A stretch of 64,000 nucleotides of DNA. It comes from Oceanospirillaceae bacterium (GTDB taxonomy: Bacteria > Pseudomonadota > Gammaproteobacteria > Pseudomonadales > Oceanobacteraceae). Positions within the stretch are counted from its first letter, which is position 1, and the number at the start of each line of letters is the position of its first letter. The stretch is from positions 62,001 to 126,000 of the forward strand of contig JACKOM010000008.1 of NCBI GenBank assembly GCA_024234265.1, given 5' to 3'. The notes under the pieces are model-generated. The model was not told where the DNA came from, ran no database searches, and worked only from the letters and a program-made list of their open reading frames with translations. Of this stretch, positions 54,283-62,982 are shown piece after piece. A program made the position numbers and the translations under genes.

Positions 54283-54549
54283 CTGCAGTTTTTGCAGCAG
54301 ATGTATGCCGTGGCGGCTGCTGACCGGCCCGACAATTTCATGGGGCTGGGCTAATGCGAGTGCCTGGCACAGGGCCGGCGGAAAATCCGTTTCATCCATT
54401 TGCCCAAGTTCCCCCCCGGCACTGGCGGACGGGCAGGCGGAATATTCCCGCGCAATGCTGGCAAAATCAGCGCCGTCATTCAGGGCCTGCAGCACTTGTT
54501 GCACCAGCAGCGGGGTTTTCAGCAGGATATGGCGGGCATGTATATCCAT
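54277..54549 (-). CDS. ppiC: Parvulin-type peptidyl-prolyl isomerase
   Basis: The 90-residue protein is a stand-alone parvulin: ARHILLKT at the N-terminus, DFASIAREYSACPSASAGGELG in the middle and VGPVSSRHGIHLLQKL at the end. These are the catalytic-site segments of PpiC, which isomerises prolyl bonds in the cytoplasm. There is no signal peptide. Length matches E. coli PpiC. Its stop lies in the trxB terminator, so the two genes share it. Upstream is a divergent small gene at 54645. Confidence 0.9.
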   Translation of the reverse strand: MDIHARHILLKTPLLVQQVLQALNDGADFASIAREYSACPSASAGGELGQMDETDFPPALCQALALAQPHEIVGPVSSRHGIHLLQKLQP

Positions 54550-54644
54550 ATGCGGGTTTTATCCTTCGATTGTTTATTTAGAGTCTAGAATGCATTTGTT
54601 AGAATGCGCGCCCTTTTACATAGTGTTGTCAGTGGTGAGGTTAC

Positions 54645-54929
54645 ATGGCTGGTTATTACCGTCGCAATAAACCCCAGAAATCCCAGGGGCGTGGTGTCCT
54701 GCAGCAGGTGCAGACTGAAGGGCCTTACATTGAGTGGGTAGGTAAACCAGAATATTACCGCCATACCCTGGATATCGACGGTGAATCCTACCGTTATGAA
54801 TCTGACTCAACTGATCTGGGCGTGGAATTAGGTGAAACCGTGGTATTTCGTTTCACTGAGAATAAAGACGGTAAGGTGATTGACCGCCGCTCCCTTGGGC
54901 GCTGGATTGATCCGGCAAGTTTGATGTAA
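54645..54929 (+). CDS. Conserved small basic protein of unknown function
   Basis: The 94-residue protein starts with a basic, flexible tail (MAGYYRRNKPQKSQGRG) and continues with a compact, probably beta-rich domain (PYIEWVGKPEYYRHTLDIDG; GETVVFRFTENKDGKVIDRR). This could be a nucleic-acid-binding fold of the S1/OB type, but no motif proves it. I do not recognise a named family. It is monocistronic, divergent from ppiC, and ends in a hairpin terminator shared with the min operon. A ribosome-binding site (GAGG) precedes the ATG. Confidence 0.65.
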   Translation: MAGYYRRNKPQKSQGRGVLQQVQTEGPYIEWVGKPEYYRHTLDIDGESYRYESDSTDLGVELGETVVFRFTENKDGKVIDRRSLGRWIDPASLM

Positions 54930-54963
54930 ATAAAAAAAGGCCTTCAGAGAAGGCTTTTTTTAT
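54930..54963. terminator. Bidirectional terminator between the small basic gene and minE
   Basis: The stem ggccttc / gaaggct with a 3-nt loop is flanked by an A-run and a T-run, and lies between convergent genes. Confidence 0.88.
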
Positions 54964-54977
54964 GCGCGTTATCCGCC

Positions 54978-55232
54978 TCAGTGGGGCAGGGTAACGTTCA
55001 GTTCCAGCACGGATAAATTGCCCTGCTGGTCGATTTGCACCTGAATATCGTCTTCCTCGATCTGCACATATTTGGCGATCACAGCCAGTAATTCGCGCTG
55101 CAGTGCTGGCAGGTATTCGGGCGCAGTGCGTTGTTTACGCTCGTGGGCCACCACAATCTGCAGACGTTCTTTGGCGATTTGTGCGGAGAGTTTCGGGTCA
55201 TCTTCATTTTTGAAGTAGCTGAACAATCCCAT
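54978..55232 (-). CDS. minE: Cell division topological specificity factor MinE
   Basis: MinE drives the pole-to-pole oscillation of MinD and so keeps the division site at mid-cell. The 84-residue protein begins with the membrane-targeting and anti-MinCD helix (GLFSYFKNED, AKERLQIVVAHERK), followed by the dimerisation beta domain (VQIEEDDIQVQI, LSVLELNVTLP). Length and motifs match the family. It starts 2 bp after the minD stop and is the last gene of minCDE. A terminator follows. Confidence 0.96.
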   Translation of the reverse strand: MGLFSYFKNEDDPKLSAQIAKERLQIVVAHERKQRTAPEYLPALQRELLAVIAKYVQIEEDDIQVQIDQQGNLSVLELNVTLPH

Positions 55233-55234
55233 TG

Positions 55235-56041
55235 TTAACCTCCGAAGACACGTTTAAGGAAGCCTTTTTTCTGGGCTTCCAGGAAACGGTGCGGGCGATT
55301 TTCACCCAGCAGGCGCGCAACGGCATCGCTGTAGGCCATGCCGGCGTCGCTTTCGTCATCCAGAATCACTGGCACACCCTGGTTAGAGGCCTTGAGCACG
55401 GATTGGGATTCAGGAATAACACCCAGTAGATCAATCGCGAGAATTTCTTCCACATCCTGCACGCTGAGCATCTCGCCCTGGGCGACACGGCTTGGGTTAT
55501 AACGGGTCAGCAGCAGGTGTTCTTTTACAGGTTCACCCCGTTCAGCTTTACGGCTTTTGCTCTGCAAAATACCAATGATGCGGTCGGAGTCACGCACAGA
55601 TGAAACCTCAGGGTTAGTAACCACAATGGCTTCATCGGCAAAATACAGGGCCATCTGTGCACCGTGTTCAATACCGGCAGGTGAATCACAGATAATAAAA
55701 TCAAACAGTTCGCTTAATTCGTTAAGTACGCGTTCAACGCCTTCTTTGCTCAGGGCGTCTTTATCACGGGTTTGCGAAGCGGGCAGGATATAAAGATTGT
55801 CAGTGCGTTTATCTTTAATCAGGGCCTGTTTCAGGGTGGCTTCACCGTTAATCACGTTGACGAAGTCATAAACCACGCGACGTTCGCAGCCCATGATGAG
55901 GTCAAGGTTACGCAGGCCCACGTCGAAATCGAGCACTGCTGTTTTGTGACCGGCAACGGCCAGACCGGTGGCTACTGCGGCGCTGGTGGTGGTTTTACCC
56001 ACACCGCCTTTGCCGGAGGTTACAACGATGATTTTTGCCAC
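55235..56041 (-). CDS. minD: Septum site-determining ATPase MinD
   Basis: MinD is a membrane-binding ParA-type ATPase that recruits MinC and oscillates with MinE. The 268-residue protein has the deviant Walker A GKGGVGKTT (about residues 10-18), VLDFDVGLRNLDL, ICDSPAGIE (Walker B), and an amphipathic C-terminal membrane helix (RFLEAQKKGFLKRVFGG). All are typical. It lies 60 bp after minC and 2 bp before minE. Assignment is secure. Confidence 0.97.
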   Translation of the reverse strand: MAKIIVVTSGKGGVGKTTTSAAVATGLAVAGHKTAVLDFDVGLRNLDLIMGCERRVVYDFVNVINGEATLKQALIKDKRTDNLYILPASQTRDKDALSKEGVERVLNELSELFDFIICDSPAGIEHGAQMALYFADEAIVVTNPEVSSVRDSDRIIGILQSKSRKAERGEPVKEHLLLTRYNPSRVAQGEMLSVQDVEEILAIDLLGVIPESQSVLKASNQGVPVILDDESDAGMAYSDAVARLLGENRPHRFLEAQKKGFLKRVFGG

Positions 56042-56101
56042 AATCGTGTCCCTGTATAAATGAATGTTAAATGTACAAAAAAGAGTGCGAGCGAGTATTA
56101 A

Positions 56102-56773
56102 TTAAACGCTCTGGATAATCAAGTTGCCCTCGGTCAGGCGCGTTACGCAGGTCTTTTTCGCCAGCGCCGGAGCAATATCTTCGCTGATGCGATAGTGCCC
56201 GGCGATGGCAATTAATTCTGCTTCCAAACTCTGACAACTGACACACGCCTGTTCATTGCCCTGAATACCTGCCAGGGCACGGCCGCGCAGGCTGCCATAA
56301 ATATGAATGCTGCCGGTGGCGAGCACTTCAGCACCGGCGCTGACCGCACCGAGAATAATCAGGTCACCTTCCACATTCACTACCTGCTGGCCGGAGCGGA
56401 TGGTGCCTGTGATGACTTTGGGAATATTGCTTTGTGTGGTTTGTTTGCTTTTTTTGCGGCTGTCTTTCAACAGGGGCAGGCCGACAGCTTCGGCAATGTT
56501 TTGCAGGTTGTCTTTGCCGCGCAAACCTATGGGCAGCATTTTTGCGTTGCGCAGCAGATTCAGCAAACCTTCAACCCAGATTTGATCGGCAGAGTCCGGC
56601 AGTTGCAGGACCACGGGCGCAAGATGAAATAAATCCGGGGCCTGCTGCAGGCGGCGTTGAAGTTCTTCTTCAATCTCGGCCAGGGGCTGGTGTTGCAGTA
56701 TTAATTGATTAACAGGGTGTAAGCCGGCTTTGAGCTGAAATGCCGGAATCCGGGTTGCTGTCGCCATGGACAT
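56102..56773 (-). CDS. minC: Septum site-determining protein MinC
   Basis: MinC inhibits FtsZ polymerisation away from mid-cell when bound to MinD. The 223-residue protein has the N-terminal FtsZ-inhibitory domain and the C-terminal MinC_C beta helix (RSGQQVVNVEGDLIILGAVSAGAEVLATGSIHIYG, then GRALAGIQGN). GGAGAA precedes the ATG at 56773, with a second ATG two codons on. It is the first gene of minCDE on the minus strand. Confidence 0.95.
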   Translation of the reverse strand: MSMATATRIPAFQLKAGLHPVNQLILQHQPLAEIEEELQRRLQQAPDLFHLAPVVLQLPDSADQIWVEGLLNLLRNAKMLPIGLRGKDNLQNIAEAVGLPLLKDSRKKSKQTTQSNIPKVITGTIRSGQQVVNVEGDLIILGAVSAGAEVLATGSIHIYGSLRGRALAGIQGNEQACVSCQSLEAELIAIAGHYRISEDIAPALAKKTCVTRLTEGNLIIQSV

Positions 56774-56930
56774 AGGGTTCTCCTTGCAGTGGGCATACCC
56801 TACCTTTTGCGTCGCGGCGGCTCAAGCCGATTTTCCTGAGAAACTGATGTTTTAGACTGATTTAGTCTATTTACGCCCGCCCATGGCCCGCTGGTCTATA
56901 ACCTTTAATGGTGAAACAGAGGAAATAAAA

Positions 56931-57074
56931 ATGAGCGATATGCAGCTGCTGTTTACAGTGACTGGGCTGATTGTGCTGTCCGGTTTGTTTCTTACCTACA
57001 GCTGGCACAGGTTTATTGTGTCGCGGCGCAAGGCATCGGAAGAGGACGGGCACAAACACCAGCACAGCCACTGA
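56931..57074 (+). CDS. Small single-span membrane protein (47 aa) with His-rich tail
   Basis: The protein has one membrane span (LLFTVTGLIVLSGLFLTYSW) followed by a basic stretch (HRFIVSRRK) and an acidic then His-rich tail (EEDGHKHQHSH). The longer frame from 56883 adds 16 residues, but the ribosome-binding site (AGGAAATAAAA) fits ATG 56931. It is divergent from minC and converges with the PAP2 gene (12 bp apart). No family is recognised. The His tail might bind metal, or simply be charged C-terminal filler; I cannot decide. Confidence 0.55.
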   Translation: MSDMQLLFTVTGLIVLSGLFLTYSWHRFIVSRRKASEEDGHKHQHSH

Positions 57075-57086
57075 TGCTGGCTTACC

Positions 57087-57644
57087 TCAGTTAAATATCC
57101 CCAGGGGCCAGAATGTTGTACTGGCCCAGGCAATGCTCGCCCCGCAGGCTGCGCCTACCAGTACATCCGTTGGGTAGTGCATCCCCAGCACTATGCGTGA
57201 TAACCCCACCAGCGCCGCAAACGGCACCACCACCCAGAAAAGCTGCGGGAAAAACCAGCAGAACATGATGGCAAAGTTGACCGCATTCATGGTGTGCCCC
57301 GACGGGAAGCTGTATTTATCCAGCGGCAGGGTGTGGGCCTGAATATTGGCAAACGAGATAAACGGGCGTTCACGTACCAGTTTGCTTTTCAGCAGTTTGT
57401 ACAAACCCACTGACACCATGCCAAACACAATAATGTGCCCCATCAGTTTTAAGCCCTGCAAGCCGTGGAACAGGGGCAGGGCCAGCATCAGGCTGTACCA
57501 GAAAACACCATCCCCGAGGCGGCTGATGCTTTTGAAGAAATAACGGATATAACGAAAGCCACCAAAGCGGTTGAGCATCTGGCAGATGGCTTGTTCGGCG
57601 AGGTCGGCCTTATGAAACAGTAACGGACTTTTTGACTGAGCCAT
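57087..57644 (-). CDS. PAP2-family phosphatase
   Basis: The 185-residue membrane protein has the three PAP2 motifs: KSKLVRERP, FPSGHT, and SRIVLGMHYPTD, plus several hydrophobic helices. Such enzymes remove phosphate from lipid phosphates (phosphatidic acid, undecaprenyl-PP or phosphatidylglycerol-phosphate). ATG 57644 is preceded by GGGAG and overlaps the end of the glycosyltransferase gene by 35 bp, so the two are co-translated; the longer frame of 242 aa is unlikely. Together they may make and dephosphorylate a glycolipid. Confidence 0.9.
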   Translation of the reverse strand: MAQSKSPLLFHKADLAEQAICQMLNRFGGFRYIRYFFKSISRLGDGVFWYSLMLALPLFHGLQGLKLMGHIIVFGMVSVGLYKLLKSKLVRERPFISFANIQAHTLPLDKYSFPSGHTMNAVNFAIMFCWFFPQLFWVVVPFAALVGLSRIVLGMHYPTDVLVGAACGASIAWASTTFWPLGIFN

Positions 57645-58785
57645 TTTGCATGTCTCCCGTGATAATACCCCGTAACTGGCGGGTAAATTGTTCGACGATA
57701 GCCTCCCAGCGCAGGGTTTCTGCATGCTGGCGGGCTTTATGACGTATTTGTCGCAGCAGGTTGGGTTGATCCACCAGGCTCTGGCTGCGCTCGGCAAAAC
57801 GGCCCTCGTCCGCAAAGGGGATCAGGATGCCGTTTTCATCACTCTGGATATTGCTGCGGGCGGCTGCGTAATCGAATGCCACCACCGCAAGCCCGCTGGC
57901 CATGGCTTCGAGCACCACGTTGCCAAAGGTATCGGTGAGGCTTGGGAATAAAAAGATATCTGCACTGGCATAGTGCCGTGCGAGATCCTCACCCCGCTGC
58001 GCGCCGGTAAAAATCACACCGGGGTTTTCATCGGCGAGTTTTTCCGCGAGGGGGCCATCACCCACCATAATCAGTTTGACCCGTACATCTTCGTGTTTCA
58101 TCTGGCGGAAACTCTCGATGGCCAGGGCGATATTCTTTTCCGCGGCGAGGCGGCCCACATAAATCACCGCCACGTCTTCATCATCCAGGCCCCATTGACG
58201 GCGCAACTGTTTGTCACGTTTCTGCGGATTAAACAGTGCTGCATTCACGCCGCGGCTGAGCACCTGCATATTAGCAAACCCCACGCGGGTTAATTCTGCC
58301 GCCTGCTCCTGGGTAGGCACTATGGTGCCCTGGGTTTTGTTATGGAAATAACGCAGATAGCGGTAGGCCAGGGGGGTCAGCAACCCCAGATGATAATGGC
58401 GGAAATACTGATGGAAATTGGTATGGAAACCGCTCAAAACCGGGATGTTGAGTTTACGCGCCGCTTTGACCGCAACAAACCCGAGCGGGCCTTCGGTGGC
58501 AACGTAAATCACCTGTGGATCAAATGCCTGTAACTGGCGTTTAACTTCCCGTTGTGTGGGCAGCCCCATGCGCAATTCGCTGTAACCCGGAATCGACATA
58601 CTGCGTACCCAGTCGGTGTGCAGGCCTGCCTCTTCATTGGCCCCGGCCGGGTGTTGCGGGCGGATAATCTGCACCTGTATTGCTTTATCACGCAGCCCCT
58701 GCACCAGGTGATTCAGGGTATTGGCTACCCCGTTGATCTCCGGTGAGAAGGTTTCAGTGACGATACAAATACGTTTTATTTCCAT
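57610..58785 (-). CDS. GT4-family glycosyltransferase
   Basis: The 391-residue protein is a GT-B fold enzyme of the GT4 family: N-terminal RICIVTETFSPEINGVANTL, middle VIYVGRLAAEKNI and the nucleotide-sugar-binding LFPSLTDTFGNVVLEAMASG with the EX7E pair. It resembles MgtA/DgdA-type lipid glucosyl- or mannosyltransferases acting on diacylglycerol. No signal or membrane helix is seen. The downstream PAP2 phosphatase overlaps its 3' end, supporting a glycolipid role. Sugar and acceptor are not determined from the sequence. Confidence 0.92.
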   Translation of the reverse strand: MEIKRICIVTETFSPEINGVANTLNHLVQGLRDKAIQVQIIRPQHPAGANEEAGLHTDWVRSMSIPGYSELRMGLPTQREVKRQLQAFDPQVIYVATEGPLGFVAVKAARKLNIPVLSGFHTNFHQYFRHYHLGLLTPLAYRYLRYFHNKTQGTIVPTQEQAAELTRVGFANMQVLSRGVNAALFNPQKRDKQLRRQWGLDDEDVAVIYVGRLAAEKNIALAIESFRQMKHEDVRVKLIMVGDGPLAEKLADENPGVIFTGAQRGEDLARHYASADIFLFPSLTDTFGNVVLEAMASGLAVVAFDYAAARSNIQSDENGILIPFADEGRFAERSQSLVDQPNLLRQIRHKARQHAETLRWEAIVEQFTRQLRGIITGDMQNGSVKKSVTVS

Positions 58786-58888
58786 GGTTTCCGGGTTCTT
58801 AAATGACGTACCCAGTGTGGAATTGTTTTATGACACTTATGCTGCAGAGGTGTGACTATTTGGTGAAAAAATAAACAGCTTTGCGGGT

Positions 58889-59764
58889 TCAGCGATTGCG
58901 GAAGGGCACCTGGTGGCTGCTCAGAAAGCGCCCCCAGTCGAGTACTTTCAAGGGCATGCGGCTGTGACAAATCGCTTCGGCGATTTCATTGAGACGCGGG
59001 TGGTTACGTTTCAGCACCAGAAACACCAGATCAGTGCGGCGCCATTCAAATTCTGCGATCTGGCATTGCAGTTTGGCTTCACGGATCAGGTAATTGAGTT
59101 GATAGGCTGCTTCGCGGGGCATCAGTAACACCCAATAACGGGCACGCAGGCTCTCCAGCACCTTTTCATTGCAGGATTCCACTTCAATTTCACAGTTGAG
59201 TTTCACATCCCGGCCCTTATCCCGGCAGGCCAGTAAAAGCGCACCAAGGGCGGTGCCGTCATCCTGGTTTTTATAATAATAACGGCCATCCAGCTCCCGG
59301 TAGGCAACGGGGAAAGGTGCGTTTTGCTCGTTGAAGGTTTGATTCAAAAGAATACTGAAGTCATCGGCGCTGTCGGGTACTTTGTCAGCACAGAGTGCCT
59401 CGGCAAAGGCCACCATATTGGGGTAATCCAAATCGCTGTCACAGCTTTCAATGGCGAGTAAATTTGTGATCGATAAATAACGTTTATGCACTTTGTGGCG
59501 GGTAACTTTGCGCAGCAACGTGGCGGCCTCTTGCCAGAGCGGCCCGGCGTTCTCCAGTGCTTCTGCTGCGCTGGCGTGAATCGCAGGCAGGGATAACCAA
59601 CGGTGGCAAAGAAAGCTGCGTGGGTTTAATTCCCCCAATTGGCCGATTTTCATTTCCCGTGCATAACGCACCGCATACCAGGCGGGGAACAGGCGCTGCA
59701 GCAACATGTTCAGCCAGGTTTCAATATTAGGGATACGTGTGGTGAGGGTGAATTTGCCTGCCAT
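58889..59764 (-). CDS. Conserved hypothetical protein
   Basis: The 291-residue protein has no signal peptide, no membrane span and no known motif. It is of mixed helix/strand character, with an N-terminal part (WLNMLLQRLFPAWYAVRYAREM), an acidic middle, and a C-terminal basic part (EFEWRRTDLVFLVLKRNHPRLNEIAEAI). It is transcribed alone between the glycosyltransferase and a divergent pair of small genes. The length and position suggest a real gene, but I cannot assign a function. Confidence 0.6.
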   Translation of the reverse strand: MAGKFTLTTRIPNIETWLNMLLQRLFPAWYAVRYAREMKIGQLGELNPRSFLCHRWLSLPAIHASAAEALENAGPLWQEAATLLRKVTRHKVHKRYLSITNLLAIESCDSDLDYPNMVAFAEALCADKVPDSADDFSILLNQTFNEQNAPFPVAYRELDGRYYYKNQDDGTALGALLLACRDKGRDVKLNCEIEVESCNEKVLESLRARYWVLLMPREAAYQLNYLIREAKLQCQIAEFEWRRTDLVFLVLKRNHPRLNEIAEAICHSRMPLKVLDWGRFLSSHQVPFRNR

Positions 59765-59872
59765 GGCTTCGTCAAGTACCTGTGGGCTCTACAGAACTGA
59801 ATCGGCCGCAAAGTCGACAACTTTAGATACGTCTGCTTTAACAAAGAGAGGCAATGGCAGAGTGGAGGGGCC

Positions 59873-60337
59873 ATGGCACTTGCGGATAAAGACACTGACA
59901 AAGGCTCGCTGGCGGATTTGCTGGCGATGAACAGCGCCGAACTTGAAAAACATTTACGTGCCGCGTTGCAGAATGCAGAACAAGCTGGCAGCCGCGGTGT
60001 GCAGGGGCGCCCTTATGTTTTGTTGTACCGTTGCCTGGCGGAATCTGTGAATGAAAATCTGGGGTTGCATCTTACCTGCGAGTGGCCCCTGACCCAGGCC
60101 TGCCAGTGGGATTCAGCCGTAGCGCAATTACGCAAAAAAATTAGCCGCCAGTGGCGCGCCAGTGTTAATCAGGATAATCCCCGCGAGCAGCTGTGTGCGC
60201 TGATAGAACAAGCCTGTCTGGATGCAGAAGATCTTTGCCGTCGTGAAGATATCTGGCGTTTTGATGTGCAGCGTAATTTTCAGCAGGCCCGTGAAGCTTT
60301 ATTGGCTTTTGCGGCGAGCTTAGATGAGCCAGCCTAG
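59873..60337 (+). CDS. Hypothetical helical protein
   Basis: The 154-residue protein is cytosolic and predicted all-helical (SLADLLAMNSAELEKHLRAALQNAEQ; AQLRKKISRQWRAS; EQLCALIEQACLDAEDLCRRED). No family is recognised. GGAGGGG lies just before the ATG. Its last 14 bp overlap the next gene, so the pair is coupled. A role linked to the small membrane protein that follows is likely but untested. Confidence 0.6.
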   Translation: MALADKDTDKGSLADLLAMNSAELEKHLRAALQNAEQAGSRGVQGRPYVLLYRCLAESVNENLGLHLTCEWPLTQACQWDSAVAQLRKKISRQWRASVNQDNPREQLCALIEQACLDAEDLCRREDIWRFDVQRNFQQAREALLAFAASLDEPA

Positions 60338-60602
60338 TTTACATGTGGGATATGCCATTACCATTTTGCGCCAGGGTAAGAGCCATCCCCGCTGGCGTGA
60401 AGCCGCCCATTACCTGCTGGACCATGCCGCAAAAGATACCCAGTTGTTACTCGATGCCCAGCGGGAATTACTCTTAAGTGAGCAGCCATCTGCCCCATCG
60501 CGTATGCCCTGGGGGTTGATCGGCCTTGGTCTGGCCCTGGTATTTATCATGGCCGGCAGCCTGTATGTGATCTGGCGCTGGCGGATTCTGTGCGGGGCCT
60601 GA
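60324..60602 (+). CDS. Small membrane protein coupled to the preceding gene
   Basis: The 92-residue protein has a soluble helical N-terminus (TILRQGKSHPRWREAAHYLLDH) and one membrane span near the C-terminus (MPWGLIGLGLALVFIMAGSLYVIW). It overlaps the upstream gene by 14 bp. No family is recognised. The flavodoxin gene follows 33 bp later in the same direction, so the three may form one transcript. Confidence 0.6.
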   Translation: MSQPSLHVGYAITILRQGKSHPRWREAAHYLLDHAAKDTQLLLDAQRELLLSEQPSAPSRMPWGLIGLGLALVFIMAGSLYVIWRWRILCGA

Positions 60603-60635
60603 TTTGCCTATAATGCCGTTTTCAGCGGAGGTTAT

Positions 60636-61082
60636 ATGGCAAATATTCTGATTGTGGTGGGGTCTGTTACCGGCAAAGCACTGAGTGCCGCACAGGCAAT
60701 TGAACAGGTGCTGGCTCAGCATCATCAGGTATCCCTCAGCACTTCACCCTCCGTAGCGGATGTGCAAAACCCTTCTCTGGATATTCTGCTGGCTGTTGTT
60801 TCCACCACGGGGCAGGGTGAAGTTCCATCACCATTGATGCCCTGGTTCAGTGAGATGCAGGATCTGTTTCCACTGTTACCTGCGCTGAAATTTGCTGTGG
60901 TTGGTTTGGGCGACAGCAGTTACGCAAATTTTTGCGGTGGCAGCGAGCAGGTAGAAAACCTGCTTCTGGAACTACAGGCCCGCCCGATTTGTGACCGATT
61001 TAAAATTGACGCGCTCGAATATTACAATCCCGTGGACGTTGCGCAGGCGTGGGCGTTAGAATTCCTGCCGCTCATCTCATAA
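60636..61082 (+). CDS. Flavodoxin (MioC/YqcA type)
   Basis: The 148-residue FMN-binding electron carrier has the flavodoxin pattern: VVGSVTGKALSAAQAI as phosphate loop, then the VVSTTGQGEVPSP loop and VVGLGDSSYANFCGG loop that stack on the flavin. It is cytosolic, with the usual short length of the MioC/YqcA group. CGGAGG precedes the ATG. The electron partner is not clear; no flavodoxin reductase is near. Confidence 0.9.
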   Translation: MANILIVVGSVTGKALSAAQAIEQVLAQHHQVSLSTSPSVADVQNPSLDILLAVVSTTGQGEVPSPLMPWFSEMQDLFPLLPALKFAVVGLGDSSYANFCGGSEQVENLLLELQARPICDRFKIDALEYYNPVDVAQAWALEFLPLIS

Positions 61083-61140
61083 CAATAAAAGGGCGCAGGA
61101 TGCGACCCGATAATAACAACGTTCTCGCAGGGGATTTAAC

Positions 61141-61536
61141 ATGGCAACAGTTCTGATTGTTGATGACTCACCAACACTCATGGATGCTCACAAGCGCATG
61201 CTGGAAAACCACCATCACACAGTCATTACTGCAAGTGATGGGGAAGAAGGGATAAATATTGCGCTGGCACAAAATCCCGATCTGATTCTGATGGATGTGG
61301 TTATGCCACGTATGAATGGTTTTCAGGCAACGCGCAAATTAAGCCGCGATCCGCAAACCCGTCATATCCCCATTATCATGGTGACATCCAAAGATCAGGA
61401 AACGGATATTCTCTGGGGTAAACGCCAGGGGGCGAAGGATTATCTGATTAAACCGATAGCTGAACCTACCCTTATCAGTACCGTGCAACGTCTGCTCAGC
61501 GAAATTGCCCTGGACCGTGCCGCATTACCGGTTTAA
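61141..61536 (+). CDS. PilH-like single-domain response regulator
   Basis: The 131-residue protein is a lone receiver domain: VLIVDDSPTL (acidic pair), the phosphorylated Asp in LILMDVVMPRMNG, MVTSKDQ, and the conserved Lys in DYLIKPI. It resembles PilH/PilG-type chemosensory regulators of twitching motility. It lacks an output domain, so it would act by protein binding or as a phosphate sink. No other pil genes are in the window. It converges with the DUF481-like gene. Confidence 0.9.
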   Translation: MATVLIVDDSPTLMDAHKRMLENHHHTVITASDGEEGINIALAQNPDLILMDVVMPRMNGFQATRKLSRDPQTRHIPIIMVTSKDQETDILWGKRQGAKDYLIKPIAEPTLISTVQRLLSEIALDRAALPV

Positions 61537-61545
61537 TTCGCTGGC

Positions 61546-62298
61546 TTAAAACGCATATACAATTTCGGTTTCGTAGCTGGTCTCTGTGGCCACTACGGAC
61601 TCCGGCGTTTTGGTGTCATGCACCACATCAACACTGATACGCAGCAGCAGTTTTTCCGTGATACTGGATGTCACGGAAAATACCCACAGGCCTTTTTCAT
61701 CGCTCACATCATTCAGTTTGGGCTGGAAATAAAAAGTACTGCGCAGCGCTGCGTAATCACTGATTTTATGTTTATACGTCCAATAAAAATTACCGCGGAC
61801 ATTTTTTTCGTCGTTATCAGCACCTTCGAGTTCGTATTCTTCTTTTTCGTAATAAAGGCCAAAACCTAAAATATTGGCGCTTAATTTATTGACAGGTGTC
61901 AGCGTGTAACGCAGGCCTAACCCAAGCAGATAACGGCTGCGCAGGGCACGGAAGTCATCATTTTCAGCCTGTACAAAAACTTCATGCCCCCAGTTGGGTG
62001 TGTCTTTAGTTAAATAACGCAGGTGCACAAAGGATTTGTCGGTATTTTTTTCATCATTGACTTCGGCGTAATCCTGCTCGATCAGGAAAATAGTTTCATC
62101 CCGCTGGGTGGATTTAATCAGTTTTAATTCAGTGCCAAAGGCGATTTTTTCGCTGCTGCCGGTTTCACCATCCAGGGTAAAAGCCAGTGAGCCATTAAGA
62201 CCCATGTCAGGGTTATCCAGACGCTCGCTTTCAATATTTTCAATCGCGCGGCAGTTAACACTGAAAAAAAGAAATACAAAAAATAAAAGTCGGTACAT
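61546..62298 (-). CDS. DUF481-like outer-membrane protein
   Basis: The 250-residue precursor has a signal peptide (MYRLLFFVFLFFSVNCRA) and then a beta-barrel pattern of the YdiY/salt-induced type (GSLAFTLDGETGSSEKIAFGTELKL, VHLRYLTKDTPNWGHEV, ending YETEIVYAF). The longer ORF adds 13 residues that weaken the signal. Function is unknown. It lies 47 bp after the gene upstream on the same strand. Confidence 0.75.
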   Translation of the reverse strand: MYRLLFFVFLFFSVNCRAIENIESERLDNPDMGLNGSLAFTLDGETGSSEKIAFGTELKLIKSTQRDETIFLIEQDYAEVNDEKNTDKSFVHLRYLTKDTPNWGHEVFVQAENDDFRALRSRYLLGLGLRYTLTPVNKLSANILGFGLYYEKEEYELEGADNDEKNVRGNFYWTYKHKISDYAALRSTFYFQPKLNDVSDEKGLWVFSVTSSITEKLLLRISVDVVHDTKTPESVVATETSYETEIVYAF

Positions 62299-62345
62299 AA
62301 CAACCCGGTGTGCAAGAGGATATGTGAACCATAGCACAAACTGCT

Positions 62346-62786
62346 TCAGGCTGCAGCGCTGCCAAACTCGCGGGCGCTGCGTAAGTTCTTGATAACTACC
62401 AATAAATGCTGTGCTTCACGGTGCGCGGCAAGGGCTGTGGTTTGCCCTTTCATCTGCTGCAGTTTGTCGTTGATGGCTTGTTCCACATCCAGCGGGCCTG
62501 CTTGCATATGTTGATAAGCAAGGCTGGGCAACATGGATTTTGCGCGCAGTTCATGGGGTTGAATAAAACCAGCATCGCTGAGTGCTTCCTGCAGGGGCAG
62601 TAGTTCATTTAGCGGTAATGCCGACACATCAAAACGTGCCGCAATATCCTGCAGTTTTTCACTTTTACTGGCCTGCCAGTTGATATTGAGCGGCACCGAG
62701 GTGACTTCAGCGGTTGCGTTTGCAGATTTTGGGTTCAGCTGCTGAAACGAATCTATGACCCGTTTCGATAAGCCCATAATATCCAT
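62346..62786 (-). CDS. Hypothetical helical protein
   Basis: The 146-residue protein has no signal peptide. It is Ala/Gln/Leu-rich and helical, with a segment FDVSALPLNELLPLQEALSDAGFIQPHEL and a C-terminal coiled-coil-like part. No family is recognised. AGGGGG lies before ATG 62786. It may be cotranscribed with the DUF481-like gene. It is divergent from the TetR gene. Confidence 0.55.
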   Translation of the reverse strand: MDIMGLSKRVIDSFQQLNPKSANATAEVTSVPLNINWQASKSEKLQDIAARFDVSALPLNELLPLQEALSDAGFIQPHELRAKSMLPSLAYQHMQAGPLDVEQAINDKLQQMKGQTTALAAHREAQHLLVVIKNLRSAREFGSAAA

Positions 62787-62982
62787 AGTGACCCCCTGGT
62801 TACTGCTATGGATTATCAAGAACCGGGCCAGCTGGCTGAGTTACGAAACCACGGGGTTTTAAAGGGGTTTTTTACTGACGGGCGGCAATAATTTGCCCTG
62901 TGCCGTGTAGCCTTTGCCGGTCAGCTCGTATAACCTAGCGCCTTACATACTGTTACATAACAATAACTCTGTGGAAGGCAGC

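Noticed and set aside
59873..60602. Toxin-antitoxin pair
   Set aside because: Two small overlapping genes fit the layout, but the sequences show no toxin or antitoxin motif and one has a membrane span with a long soluble part not typical of known toxins.
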